Shown: one piece after another, positions 1-7,449 of the stretch
Layout: the number at the start of each line of letters is the position of its first letter
Numbering within the stretch: the stretch's first letter is position 1
Origin: Patescibacteria group bacterium
Lineage (GTDB): Bacteria > Patescibacteriota > Minisyncoccia > Phycocordibacterales > UBA12445
DNA: 13,624 nucleotides
Direction of reading: 5' to 3'
NCBI GenBank assembly: GCA_022710205.1
Contig: JAKLHJ010000019.1
Span: 1 to 13,624 of the forward strand
Program-made: the position numbers and the translations under genes
Notes under the pieces: model-generated
Told to the model about the DNA's origin: nothing
The model's input: the letters and a program-made list of their open reading frames with translations, nothing else
The model's database searches: none

Positions 1-500
1 GGGCCGAAAACTTCAGTTCCCTCTCCAAACCTTATGTCACTTTCAGTAATTACAGAAAACTTACCTAAAGATGGTTTTGCGACCTCAACTTCTATCGTCC
101 TTGCAGAGTCCGGGTCGGAAGATAATGTGCCCGTGGATGTTATTTTAACTCTAGTCGAACCAATTAAGGGAGGAGTAATCTGCAAAGAGAAACTACCTAT
201 TGTATTTCCGTTCTTATCCTTAAAATCGTGAATATATGGACCGCTAAGCGTGGTTCCGTCCGTATAATCAGTCGAGGTAGATGTCAGGTGCCATCTATAA
301 TATTCTATTCCCGCCTCGGCTATTTGGAACGAGAGTTCTCTGTTAAATTCTCTCCTGCTAGACCTCAAACTACTCGCGCTCCACGCCACCAAAGAGGATA
401 TTAGGATAGAGGAAAGGCCGGCCAGCACCAAAAGCTGGACTAATATTGCTCCCCCGGTCAAATAACGCTTCGCTCTATTTTTGTTAAAAACATGATTCAT
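1..500 (-). CDS. PilX-like minor prepilin (3' end outside window)
   Basis: This frame opens with ATG at 500-498 and stays open to the left edge, so about 166 codons are visible and the C-terminus is missing. The N-terminus is basic and followed by GGAILVQLLVLAGLSSILIS, a single hydrophobic helix. About 25 residues later comes QIAEAGIEYYRW, the AEAG signature common after the helix of PilX/GspK-like prepilins. No Glu is found at +5 after the likely Gly cleavage point, as in the GspK type of minor pilins. The start lies 6 nt after the stop of the upstream PilW-like gene. An AAGGAG at 521-516, inside that gene's end, is 15 nt from the ATG, which is rather far. It is the fifth gene of the pilus operon. 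The role (pilus tip or initiation complex, inner membrane then fibre) is inferred from family and context. Confidence 0.75.
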   Translation of the reverse strand, partial: MNHVFNKNRAKRYLTGGAILVQLLVLAGLSSILISSLVAWSASSLRSSRREFNRELSFQIAEAGIEYYRWHLTSTSTDYTDGTTLSGPYIHDFKDKNGNTIGSFSLQITPPLIGSTRVKITSTGTLSSDPDSARTIEVEVAKPSLGKFSVITESDIRFGEGTEVFG

Positions 501-506
501 AATTGG

Positions 507-1127
507 TTATAGATTCTCCTTCAGATTCCTCAAAGAAACCTGGCTCGAGATACTGTAGGGTGTAGTCGTTCCCTGATTTTCTATAATAATTGGAATATTG
601 ACCTTAACGAGCCTAATCAGCGGTATGTCTACCGGGAAAACGAGGGCTCCATTCTCGCCGGTATATTCGGTCCCGTGATAAGTAAAAATACTTGCTGTTG
701 GATCAACTTTCCTCACCAGTGTCTTTATTCTTTCGGAGTTAATGTCGTATGTTAGAGGAGCGCCGGACGGGTAAACGACCCCGACCTTAAAGAGATCTCC
801 GTCCAAAAAATATCTGAGCCTCTCCGGATTGCCGTCCCCGTTCGTGTCGCTATAAAAAGTTATGGAATTTTCCAGAGCCGAGCTTATGGGATAACTCCCG
901 ACACTTGAATAATTCATCGCGCGAAGCTCGGAAATAAGCTGTCTCAACACAGTGCGAGCATCACCCTCCGCCATTAGGCTTCTTTGCAGATATTCGCTTG
1001 AAGAAAACATACTATTCTGAAAATTTGCGATAGCGAGACCCATAAAAGCAATAAATGCCATGCCGAACAATAACTCGATCAAAGTAAGCCCCTTTTTTGT
1101 ATTCTTAATTCTTAATTCTTGATTCAT
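507..1127 (-). CDS. PilW/PilJ-like minor prepilin
   Basis: The 206-aa product starts with a 13-residue basic leader ending KKG, followed by LTLIELLFGMAFIAFMGLAI. That is a type IV prepilin signature: Gly at -1 for the prepilin peptidase and Glu at +5 of the mature chain. The rest is a soluble, beta-rich domain containing SDTNGDGNPERLRYFLDGD, a D-rich stretch of the kind seen in PilW-like minor pilins. It starts 13 nt after the stop of the modular prepilin and ends 6 nt before the PilX-like gene, so the three form one transcript. No Shine-Dalgarno is visible upstream; the start lies inside a 7-nt periodic AAGAATT tract that also encodes residues 2-9. It is probably a minor pilin needed to prime pilus assembly, inserted in the inner membrane before extraction. 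Confidence 0.8.
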   Translation of the reverse strand: MNQELRIKNTKKGLTLIELLFGMAFIAFMGLAIANFQNSMFSSSEYLQRSLMAEGDARTVLRQLISELRAMNYSSVGSYPISSALENSITFYSDTNGDGNPERLRYFLDGDLFKVGVVYPSGAPLTYDINSERIKTLVRKVDPTASIFTYHGTEYTGENGALVFPVDIPLIRLVKVNIPIIIENQGTTTPYSISSQVSLRNLKENL

Positions 1128-1135
1128 AATTCTTT
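1101..1135. repeat. Seven-nt periodic tract at the start of the PilW-like gene
   Basis: The plus strand reads as heptads ATTCTTA, ATTCTTA, ATTCTTG, ATTCATA, ATTCTTT. On the minus strand this covers the start codon of the PilW-like gene and encodes its residues 2-9. A shorter related sequence (CCAATTATGAATCATG) covers the start of the PilX-like gene near 490-505. Confidence 0.5.
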
Positions 1136-1140
1136 TTGTA

Positions 1141-2940
1141 CTATTTGAGAGACATCAACACAACTTTTTCTTGCCAAGCACCGCCGACAGACACAGGCAG
1201 AGCCAGAATGCTATTATAGCCCTCCTTAACAACATCTAACTCGTAATCTCCCAGCGACAACCCGTCAAAAAATACCTGTCCGGAAGGAACGCAATCGGAA
1301 GTGAATCCGAAGGACACATTAGAGATATTAGGTGTCGAAGCTACGTCATCTGTGTGAAGAAAAACTTTGTATCTTATATACCTGCGCCCTTCGTGAGAAG
1401 CACCGAGCGCCTCACCCGAAGAAGTAAAATATGTATTTCCCGTGCCGTCAGGTCCTACATAATTCCAGGTGGATTTATCATTGTTCGTCGCTATTTGGAA
1501 CTTAACGCTGTCGGGACCGGAAGCTGTAGGCTCGTCTATCGGCAACCAATTTAAATTATAAAAATTACCCTCAGATCCCGTATCAAAGGTGGAAGACTCG
1601 AGTGTGCCGTCGGTCTCATATTCACCGAGTGTGCTAGATAACACAATTTCCCCCTCAGAAGAGGCTGTGTTTACGTTTGAAGAAGAATAATATTTTGTTT
1701 CGTCATACAAATCCGCCTGCCCTGCGCCGCCCTGCCAGTCACTTTGTGCTTTTGAACCGCGACCGGTCGTCAAGACCACAGATGTTCCATTTTTTCTAAG
1801 GGTCACCTCCGCCCCGGAGACAGATAAGCCGGTGCCGGAATCCTTTAAGGAAATTAGCAGGCCGTTAAGATTTTTGGGCGCAACAATTATTTTTAAGTCC
1901 TGCGTTGTGTCCGGCAAGAGAGAAACCGGAACCATAGAAAGGGTGCCGGCCATTGCGTGCGTGCTTGTAAGCGTATTCGGGATAGAGACAGAATAGGTGT
2001 CCCATTCTAAATTGTCTATTGTTTTCGTAGCATCCGCGCCCGTTGTATAATCGGCGCTAAATTTATAAACATCCGGATTGGTCCCTATGAGTTTTGAGCC
2101 GACCAGACGGAAATTAATATTAGGGGTAGACGTGCAGGTAGAGGTAACTGTGGACACATTCAAGGCGCTTAATTTGTCTATCGAAAAACTTATTTGAGTA
2201 ACTTGTTTTGAAGCGACGGTGGCATCCGGCTTTGTCGGATTGGGATTAGCGGCTAATCTGGGCGTATATGTCATATCAGAAGAATAACCGTCTTTAGATA
2301 CCGAAATTTTATATTTTTGGTTAGATGAAATAACGTCTACAAGTTGCAAGGCGCCTGATATGCCCGTCACGTCGCTCATATTAACTTGTGGTGTTACATA
2401 ACTATTTACGATATTGACCACAGCACCGGGAACAGGCTGTCCCAAAGCGTCAAAAACATTCACGAACAAAGCTCCGTTATTAGATGAGGTTTCAAGGCTC
2501 TTCGGCGCCACATTAGTAGTTAAAATAATCGGAGGAAAATTTTTGCATGTTCCGCAAGACACCTCAACCTCGGCAAGTTTATAATCGGCGGGAGCGACAT
2601 CGTTTGGATTGCCGCCCAAAGTCCCGTCAAAGGAGTCGTCTTTATTTCTTATCGTTGTTTTTATAATAAAAGTCGCCGCATCTTTTATTATTGTTTTCTC
2701 GGGATCTAAAATGCCGTTTGGGATACCGCCGACCACCCCCACACTGCTATATGGTAAATTCCTGATTATTTCTATCTGTTCATTGGCCAGAAGCGTCGCC
2801 GACACTTTCAACCGAGAATTTCTGGCGGAGCCGATGAGCACGTAATATGCCTCCAAAATGCTGCTGACAACCACGGCAAAAACAAATATGCCCACAAGGG
2901 CCTCTATTAGTGTGAAACCTGATTGTTTATTTCTCTTCAT
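1141..2940 (-). CDS. Large modular prepilin with Ig-like/CarboxypepD_reg modules
   Basis: With the ATG at 2940 the protein is 599 aa and starts with an 8-residue leader MKRNKQSG followed by FTLIEALVGIFVFAVVVSS, with Gly at -1 and Glu at +5. An in-frame GTG at 3015 would add 25 residues, overlap pilC and bury the leader, so I reject it. The prepilin helix and stalk (with a CGTC pair near residues 129-132) are followed by beta modules. A carboxypeptidase-regulatory-like module spans about 155-230, ending YKISVSKDGY. A second related module spans about 270-355. A third begins near 360 (LLISLKDSGTG, SGAEVTLRKNG) and is completed only near 552-575 (SGQVFFDGL, GDYELDVVKEGY). Between lies an inserted domain (about 440-548) with FQIATNNDKS and NYVGPDGTG. 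Ordinary minor pilins are near 150-250 aa. An adhesive or tip-exposed pilin is likely, by inference. Confidence 0.82.
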   Translation of the reverse strand: MKRNKQSGFTLIEALVGIFVFAVVVSSILEAYYVLIGSARNSRLKVSATLLANEQIEIIRNLPYSSVGVVGGIPNGILDPEKTIIKDAATFIIKTTIRNKDDSFDGTLGGNPNDVAPADYKLAEVEVSCGTCKNFPPIILTTNVAPKSLETSSNNGALFVNVFDALGQPVPGAVVNIVNSYVTPQVNMSDVTGISGALQLVDVISSNQKYKISVSKDGYSSDMTYTPRLAANPNPTKPDATVASKQVTQISFSIDKLSALNVSTVTSTCTSTPNINFRLVGSKLIGTNPDVYKFSADYTTGADATKTIDNLEWDTYSVSIPNTLTSTHAMAGTLSMVPVSLLPDTTQDLKIIVAPKNLNGLLISLKDSGTGLSVSGAEVTLRKNGTSVVLTTGRGSKAQSDWQGGAGQADLYDETKYYSSSNVNTASSEGEIVLSSTLGEYETDGTLESSTFDTGSEGNFYNLNWLPIDEPTASGPDSVKFQIATNNDKSTWNYVGPDGTGNTYFTSSGEALGASHEGRRYIRYKVFLHTDDVASTPNISNVSFGFTSDCVPSGQVFFDGLSLGDYELDVVKEGYNSILALPVSVGGAWQEKVVLMSLK

Positions 2941-3001
2941 ATTTTGCTTAACACCACCACACGGAGCCTTCAACGAAGTTGTGCCAAAGATAAAGTCCTC
3001 T

Positions 3002-4219
3002 TTAGACGTTTCCACTCAACGCATAGATCGGCTGTACCATTGAAATAGCAAAGAATCCTACGGCCAGACCGATGAAAAGCATCAAAACAGGTTCTATGAT
3101 AGTAGACATATCTTTTGTAAGAGCATCTACCTCTCCCTCGTAAAATACCGCAACGTTCATAAGCATCGCGGGGAGGTTTCCCGTCTCCTCTCCTACTTCC
3201 GCCATTTCACCCATCAATATAGGGAAAAGTTTCTCTTCCTCTTTGAAAAAATCCGACATCGAACCGCCCTTCTGTATCTTTTCAGCGGCATGCGTCAGCG
3301 CTTCTTTATAATAATAATTTTGGACAACTTCAGTAGTTATCTCAAGCGATTTAACAATTGTTACTCCGGAAGACACCAGGGACGAAATAGTTCTCGCGGC
3401 GGAGGCGGAATTTATTTGTTTAACAACAGAAGAAACAACGGGGAGCCTTAAAAAAATATAATCTACCGTCCTCTGCCCCCTCTTTGAATTGAATCCGTAA
3501 TAGATTAGCGAGGACAATAAGGCAAGCAACATTATCGCCGCCAAATAATGATTCAGGAGAAAATTACTGCTGTTTACTACAAGTTGCGTGGAATAAGGGA
3601 GCTTCGCTCCAAATTCGGCAAAACTTTTGGTCAAATTAGGAACCACATAAACAAGCATGAGCGCACCGATTATTATCATTGCGACAAAAATTATCGCCGG
3701 ATATACCATGGCGCCCGAAACCTTTTTTCTTATCACATAAACTTTATCTAACTGTTCGCTTACTATTTTCAGGGAAGCCGGTAAACTTCCCGACTCCTCT
3801 CCCGCGGCGATCATCGCGACGAACAAAGAAGAAAAAACGTTTGGAAATTTTGACGTGGCCTGGCTAAGACTTCTTCCCGACTCAACGTCTTCAAGAATAG
3901 ATTTTAGAATTCTTTTTAATTTAACATTATCCGTCTGCTTGTGTAGAACAGAAAGCGCCCTAGACAAAGATAATCCTGCGGAAAGCATCGAGCTCAAATT
4001 CCTGGCAAACATTATCTTCTCGTGCAGTTTTATACGCACAAACAGTTCATTGAAAAAAGCAAAATCATATTTAACTTTTGTCTGTGCGGGCTTGATTGAA
4101 ACGGGAATAAATCCTTCCGAAACTAATTCGCGAGAAAGCTGAAAACGGTCAGAGCCCTCTCTGATCCCTTCAACGATCTCCCCACTGGCTTTTCTCGCCT
4201 TAAATTCAAATTTACTCAT
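3002..4219 (-). CDS. pilC: Type IV pilus inner-membrane platform protein, PilC/GspF family
   Basis: The 405-aa product has the full length of the family and two T2SF domains, roughly residues 68-190 and 272-395. Each starts with a similar helix (FARNLSSMLSAGLSLSRALS and SAARTISSLVSSGVTIVKSL) and each contains the family signature (GEESGSLP at 140-147, GEETGNLP at 343-350). Membrane segments are visible near 170-195, 223-243 and 376-397. In type IV pili this protein sits in the inner membrane and couples ATPase rotation to insertion or removal of pilin subunits. Its ATG overlaps the pilB stop by 8 nt (ATGAGTAA), which implies translational coupling and one operon. The next gene starts 61 nt after its stop. 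Family assignment is firm; the symbol follows from the pilin neighbours rather than type II secretion genes. Confidence 0.93.
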   Translation of the reverse strand: MSKFEFKARKASGEIVEGIREGSDRFQLSRELVSEGFIPVSIKPAQTKVKYDFAFFNELFVRIKLHEKIMFARNLSSMLSAGLSLSRALSVLHKQTDNVKLKRILKSILEDVESGRSLSQATSKFPNVFSSLFVAMIAAGEESGSLPASLKIVSEQLDKVYVIRKKVSGAMVYPAIIFVAMIIIGALMLVYVVPNLTKSFAEFGAKLPYSTQLVVNSSNFLLNHYLAAIMLLALLSSLIYYGFNSKRGQRTVDYIFLRLPVVSSVVKQINSASAARTISSLVSSGVTIVKSLEITTEVVQNYYYKEALTHAAEKIQKGGSMSDFFKEEEKLFPILMGEMAEVGEETGNLPAMLMNVAVFYEGEVDALTKDMSTIIEPVLMLFIGLAVGFFAISMVQPIYALSGNV

Positions 4220-5978
4220 TTGCCACTCTCAGCACTTCCTCAACGCTAGTCAAACCTTGCGCGGCCTTATAAATACCGTCTTCGAAAAGCGTAAGCATGC
4301 CTTCTTTTCTCGCCTGATCCTCTATTTCATCCGCCGTCGTATCCTTTATAATCATATTTCTTATAGCCGGCGTCACCATGAGTATTTCGTGTATTGCCAC
4401 TCTGCCCGCATATCCGGAAGGAAATTCTTCCGACTGTTTTGGTTTTACAAAACTTATTTTCTCCCAAGTAGCTTCTTTTGGAACAAGATTTTCTTCTTTA
4501 AGCACAGAGATAACTTTATTCATGTCCGCTTTTTTCTCCAGCGCCTTTATTTCCGTAGCGGTCAAAAAATATTTTTCAGCATTCCCCGCAATCTTTCTGA
4601 CAAGCCTCTGCGCGACTACTAAATTCAGGGTAGAAACAAGAAGAAACGGCTCCCCTCCCATATCCTTAAATCGCGGTATGGCTCCGGCCGCGGAATTTGT
4701 GTGAAGTGTAGAAAGAACAAGGTGACCGGTAAGCGCGGCGTTTATGGCAAGACCCGAAGTCTCCTTGTCTCTTATCTCTCCGACCATTATCACATTCGGA
4801 TCTTGTCGCAAAAGAGCGCGAAGTCCCGATGCAAACGTCAGACCGATTTCCGGTTTTACTTGAGTCTGATTTACTCTCGCCATTTGATATTCAACCGGGT
4901 CTTCTATGGTGGAGATATTGACCTCAGGTGTATTTAAAATATCTATAATCGTATAAAGTGTCGTTGTCTTTCCGGAGCCGGTCGGACCTGTCACGAGTAT
5001 CATTCCCGTAGTCTGCTTCATGGCGTTATGAACCCTCTCAAGCCCCTCTCCGTGGAAACCTAAGGCCTCAAGAGTGAAGCCCTTATTGCTTTCCGGAAGT
5101 AAACGAATAACTATCTTCTCGCCGAACGATGTCGGCAAAATAGAAACACGAAAAGATACTTTTGACTCAGCTCCTCCGAATGAATCAACCTTGAATCTAC
5201 CATCTTGAGGAAGCCTCTTTTCATCAAGCCTTAGGTTGGAAAGAACCTTAATCCTGGCCGTAATACCGGAAGCCACTTCCGGAGGAAGAGTCATCGCATC
5301 GTGCAAAATACCGTCTATTCTATATCTGACCAGAAGTCGATCCTCAAACGGCTCCATATGTATATCTGAAGCCTGTTGTGTAAAAGCGTGCGAAAGAAGG
5401 GAGTCAACAATCCTAACAATAGGAACATCCTCGGCCAATTTCTTCAATTCTCCGGCGTCAGGCTCGCCCTCCTCCCCCTCGCTAACGTATGTCGCGCCTA
5501 TAACCTTGGCCTCGCTACTTATAATATCCCCAAACTCCGCCTTTAGGCTCTTTTGATAGTTCAAAAGTGCGGACTTAATGGATTCTTTATCTGTAAGTCT
5601 TGGTAAGATTTTGAGACCAACCCTCTTCTTTATGAACTCGATAGCGCGAAGGTCATTCGGATCAAGCATGGCGACTTCGAGCTCTTTTTCGGTTTTTCTG
5701 AAGGCAACAATATTGTGTTTTCTGGCAATAGGCTCCGGAATTGCAGACAGAACCGCAAAATCGATCTTTTGATCTTTTAAGTTAACAACGGGTATGCCCA
5801 AAATATGCCCCTTAATGAGATTGTAATCCGCTTCTGTTATTTTCCCGCTAGATACCAAATACTCTCCCAGGTCTTCTCCTTTTTTCTCCGCCTCCAATTC
5901 GGCATTTTCCAGCTCTTTTTTGGACACCAAACCGGAATCCAAAATAAAATCTTTTAATACTTTTGGTTCAATAAACAT
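4212..5978 (-). CDS. pilB: Type IV pilus assembly ATPase, PilB/GspE family
   Basis: The 588-aa protein has an N-terminal MshEN-type domain (about 1-145) and the secretion ATPase core. Visible motifs are Walker A GPTGSGKT at 331-338, the Asp box STIEDPVEY at 356-364, Walker B IMVGEIRD at 397-404 and the His box TGHLVLSTLHTN at 417-428. It hydrolyses ATP at the cytoplasmic face to drive pilus extension. An oddity is that the zinc-binding tetracysteine of most PilB/GspE proteins is absent; residues 461-523 hold a Lys/Glu-rich insertion and I see no cysteine in the protein. It is first in the operon. An extended -10 (TGATATAAT) lies just upstream and no Shine-Dalgarno is visible. No PilT retraction ATPase is in the window. 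PilB rather than GspE is inferred from the prepilin genes downstream. Confidence 0.93.
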   Translation of the reverse strand: MFIEPKVLKDFILDSGLVSKKELENAELEAEKKGEDLGEYLVSSGKITEADYNLIKGHILGIPVVNLKDQKIDFAVLSAIPEPIARKHNIVAFRKTEKELEVAMLDPNDLRAIEFIKKRVGLKILPRLTDKESIKSALLNYQKSLKAEFGDIISSEAKVIGATYVSEGEEGEPDAGELKKLAEDVPIVRIVDSLLSHAFTQQASDIHMEPFEDRLLVRYRIDGILHDAMTLPPEVASGITARIKVLSNLRLDEKRLPQDGRFKVDSFGGAESKVSFRVSILPTSFGEKIVIRLLPESNKGFTLEALGFHGEGLERVHNAMKQTTGMILVTGPTGSGKTTTLYTIIDILNTPEVNISTIEDPVEYQMARVNQTQVKPEIGLTFASGLRALLRQDPNVIMVGEIRDKETSGLAINAALTGHLVLSTLHTNSAAGAIPRFKDMGGEPFLLVSTLNLVVAQRLVRKIAGNAEKYFLTATEIKALEKKADMNKVISVLKEENLVPKEATWEKISFVKPKQSEEFPSGYAGRVAIHEILMVTPAIRNMIIKDTTADEIEDQARKEGMLTLFEDGIYKAAQGLTSVEEVLRVANE

Positions 5979-5997
5979 AATTTGGGATTATCTAAAT

Positions 5998-6006
5998 ATT
6001 ATATCA
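5998..6006 (-). promoter_or_regulatory. Extended -10 promoter of the pilus operon
   Basis: Read on the minus strand this is TGATATAAT, a perfect -10 with the TGn extension, ending 19 nt before the pilB ATG. No convincing -35 is visible 16-18 nt upstream, as expected for an extended -10 promoter. The predicted start would give a 5' leader of only about 13 nt without a ribosome binding site. Confidence 0.5.
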
Positions 6007-6077
6007 CACATCATCATGAGTAAGCTGTGGAAATACACAGGTAAAATACTTTGATATATAAGGGTAATTTTTTAATT

Positions 6078-6105
6078 TTGACTTTAGCGAAAAGGGTAGT
6101 ATTAT
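6078..6105 (+). promoter_or_regulatory. Sigma70-type promoter of the coiled-coil gene
   Basis: TTGACT at 6078-6083 and TATTAT at 6100-6105 are each one base from consensus and are 16 nt apart. They lie about 43 nt upstream of the ATG at 6148, and the leader between is almost pure A/T. This promoter is divergent from the pilB promoter about 75 bp away. Confidence 0.55.
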
Positions 6106-6147
6106 AGAAAAAGTCAAAAAAAATTATAAAAATAATCTTTTTAAAAA

Positions 6148-6825
6148 ATGAAAAAGATTTTCGTCGTATTGGCGGTCGCGCTTCTCGCACCGATCGCAGT
6201 CGTAAGAGCTGAAACAGTAGATGGCACAACAGCCTCCCCTGTTACGGCAAAACCTGCCGTTGTAAAGCTTGAAGAAAGAGTTAAAAAAGTAGAGCAGAAG
6301 GCCGAAGACAAAAAGGCAAAAATTGCCGACAAGCTTGAGGCCAAGCAAGACAAAATCGACGGGAAAGCCTCTACAACAAAAGAAAGAATTGAGAAAAAAA
6401 TTGAGGTCAAAAAAGAAGCCAATAAAGTAAAAGCCCTTGAGCTCGCCAAAAGAGCCGAGAGAAAGATAACAGCCGCCATACAGAGAATAGAGCTCCTTGC
6501 GAACAGAGTTACAGACAGATTGAACATTCTCGCAGACAAGGGAGTTGTAAAAGCGGATACAAAAAAGGAAGTAGAAGCCAAATTGGCTGAAGCCAAAACA
6601 CTTATCGCAGATGCGAAAGACTCAGCATCTAAGATTTCAGTCTCTGCAGACGCTGCGATTGCCAGCTCTTCGCCAAAAGAGGCCCTGAAAGACACGAAGG
6701 AGGCCGCAAAAAAGGCTGAGGATGCGGTAAAAGAAGCCCATGCAAAAGTAGTTGAGGCCGTCACTCTCATAAAGGCTTCCGGAGAAAAGAACGCCGAAAA
6801 CGCGACAACAACTCCAAACAAATAA
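6148..6825 (+). CDS. Exported Lys/Ala/Glu-rich coiled-coil protein, function unknown
   Basis: The 225-aa product begins with a clear Sec signal peptide, MKKIFVVLAVALLAPIAVVR, with probable cleavage after the Ala at residue 21. After a short Thr/Pro linker, most of the chain (about 40-215) is a charged helical region with heptad-like patterns such as EERVKKVEQKAEDKKAK and KKEVEAKLAEAKTLIADAKD. The tail is NATTTPNK. There are no cysteines and no catalytic motif. Small secreted coiled-coil proteins of this composition are common in CPR genomes; a cell-envelope structural or spacer role is only a guess. The start has no Shine-Dalgarno but an A-rich context (TTTAAAAAATGAAAA) identical to that of the next gene, which follows after 31 nt. 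It is transcribed divergently from the pilus operon and may share its control region. Confidence 0.8.
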   Translation: MKKIFVVLAVALLAPIAVVRAETVDGTTASPVTAKPAVVKLEERVKKVEQKAEDKKAKIADKLEAKQDKIDGKASTTKERIEKKIEVKKEANKVKALELAKRAERKITAAIQRIELLANRVTDRLNILADKGVVKADTKKEVEAKLAEAKTLIADAKDSASKISVSADAAIASSSPKEALKDTKEAAKKAEDAVKEAHAKVVEAVTLIKASGEKNAENATTTPNK

Positions 6826-6856
6826 GGCTTTATAAAATCAAATAAATATTTAAAAA

Positions 6857-7108
6857 ATGAAAAGATATAATAAAGGAAATGCCGGCCCACTCGTCGCCTC
6901 TGTGATCATTGTCTTGGTTCTCTTGGTAAGCTCCTATTATGCTCTTAAGGAGAGGCCTCTTAAGCCGGAAGCCCCTATCGATAGCGACATAAAGGCATTA
7001 GAAACCCAGAGCACTTCCACGGAGATGACAGACATTGAAGCGGACCTAAATGCCACGAACCTTAATGATTTGGGATTAGATTTAGAAACCGCAGAAGCCG
7101 AACTCTAA
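6857..7108 (+). CDS. Small single-TM protein with acidic exterior tail, function unknown
   Basis: The 83-aa product has a basic N-terminus (MKRYNKGNAG), one transmembrane helix at about 11-30 (PLVASVIIVLVLLVSSYYAL) and a strongly acidic, Thr/Leu-rich tail ending LDLETAEAEL. The positive-inside rule places the tail outside the membrane. The tail carries regularly spaced Asp/Glu and a DIEADLNATNLNDLGLDLE stretch that looks amphipathic. I do not recognise a named family. It follows the coiled-coil gene by 31 nt and is closed by a strong terminator, so the two form a bicistronic unit. Its acidic tail could bind the very basic coiled-coil partner; this is inference from charge only. No Shine-Dalgarno is seen. 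Confidence 0.72.
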   Translation: MKRYNKGNAGPLVASVIIVLVLLVSSYYALKERPLKPEAPIDSDIKALETQSTSTEMTDIEADLNATNLNDLGLDLETAEAEL

Positions 7109-7125
7109 AAAATCTAATAAAAATG

Positions 7126-7153
7126 AAAAACACCCGAGACTTCGGGTGTTTTT
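7126..7153. terminator. Bidirectional intrinsic terminator
   Basis: A 12-bp perfect stem (AAAAACACCCGA / TCGGGTGTTTTT) with loop GACT has A and T runs on both flanks, so it can terminate transcripts from either strand. It closes the 6148-7108 unit on the plus strand. On the minus strand it lies downstream of the small acidic ORF at 7261-7193. Confidence 0.9.
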
Positions 7154-7192
7154 GTTTGTCTGCCGATAAATAAATTTTTACCGGGCAATGGT

Positions 7193-7261
7193 TCAGGGCT
7201 CTTCGTCCGGATCGTCGATGTCGTCCCACTCGTCAGGATCTTCGAAATACTCGTCGTCCAA
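7193..7261 (-). CDS. Possible small acidic peptide (22 codons)
   Basis: A TTG codon at 7261-7259 lies 7 nt after a GGGGG run at 7273-7269 (AAAAAAGGGGG), good Shine-Dalgarno spacing. It opens a 22-codon frame encoding DDEYFEDPDEWDDIDDPDEE and ending Pro-TGA at 7193. Of the residues, 14 are Asp or Glu. A bidirectional terminator lies 40 nt past the stop. The plus-strand reading of the same bases has no start codon. The repeated Asp codons alternate GAC and GAT, so this is not a simple DNA repeat. It could be a genuine acidic microprotein, the remnant of a C-terminal tail, or chance. No family is recognised and no clear minus-strand promoter is visible. Confidence 0.4.
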   Translation of the reverse strand: MDDEYFEDPDEWDDIDDPDEEP

Positions 7262-7340
7262 GTCAATACCCCCTTTTTTAATTTGAAACTAAGGAACTAT
7301 TTACTACAACCTGCCATCGCAAAAACAAAAAGTCAACCCC

Positions 7341-7373
7341 GCGTTATGGTTCAATAGCTTGGAAACATAATGC
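7341..7373. repeat. Hairpin enclosing one copy of a 17-bp repeat
   Basis: GCGTTATG (7341-7348) and CATAATGC (7366-7373) can pair over 8 bp with one G-T, leaving a 17-nt loop. The loop and first stem bases contain TCAATAGCTTGGAAACA (7351-7367). The same 17 bases recur exactly at 13559-13575. This copy lies immediately upstream of the trigger factor -35 region. Confidence 0.5.
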
Positions 7374-7377
7374 CGGC

Positions 7378-7406
7378 TTGCTTAGATACCAAATATATGA
7401 TATTAA
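7378..7406 (+). promoter_or_regulatory. Probable promoter of the trigger factor gene
   Basis: TTGCTT (7378-7383) is a weak -35. It is followed after 17 nt by TATTAA (7401-7406), preceded by TGA, which makes an extended -10. The predicted start near 7413 gives a leader of about 35 nt with only a weak AGGCGG, 13 nt from the ATG. Confidence 0.4.
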
Positions 7407-7449
7407 GAATAGTCCGCGATTAACATAAAAAGGCGGAAAAACAATCAAA

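Noticed and set aside
2941..3015. GTG start at 3015 for the modular prepilin.
   Set aside because: It overlaps pilC and places 25 residues before a perfect prepilin leader; the ATG at 2940 gives the standard 8-residue leader.
6141..6890. Minus-strand 249-codon open frame opposite the coiled-coil gene.
   Set aside because: Low-complexity Ala/Ser/Phe translation is the mirror of the Lys/Ala/Glu-rich gene; the plus frame has a signal peptide, promoter and terminator.
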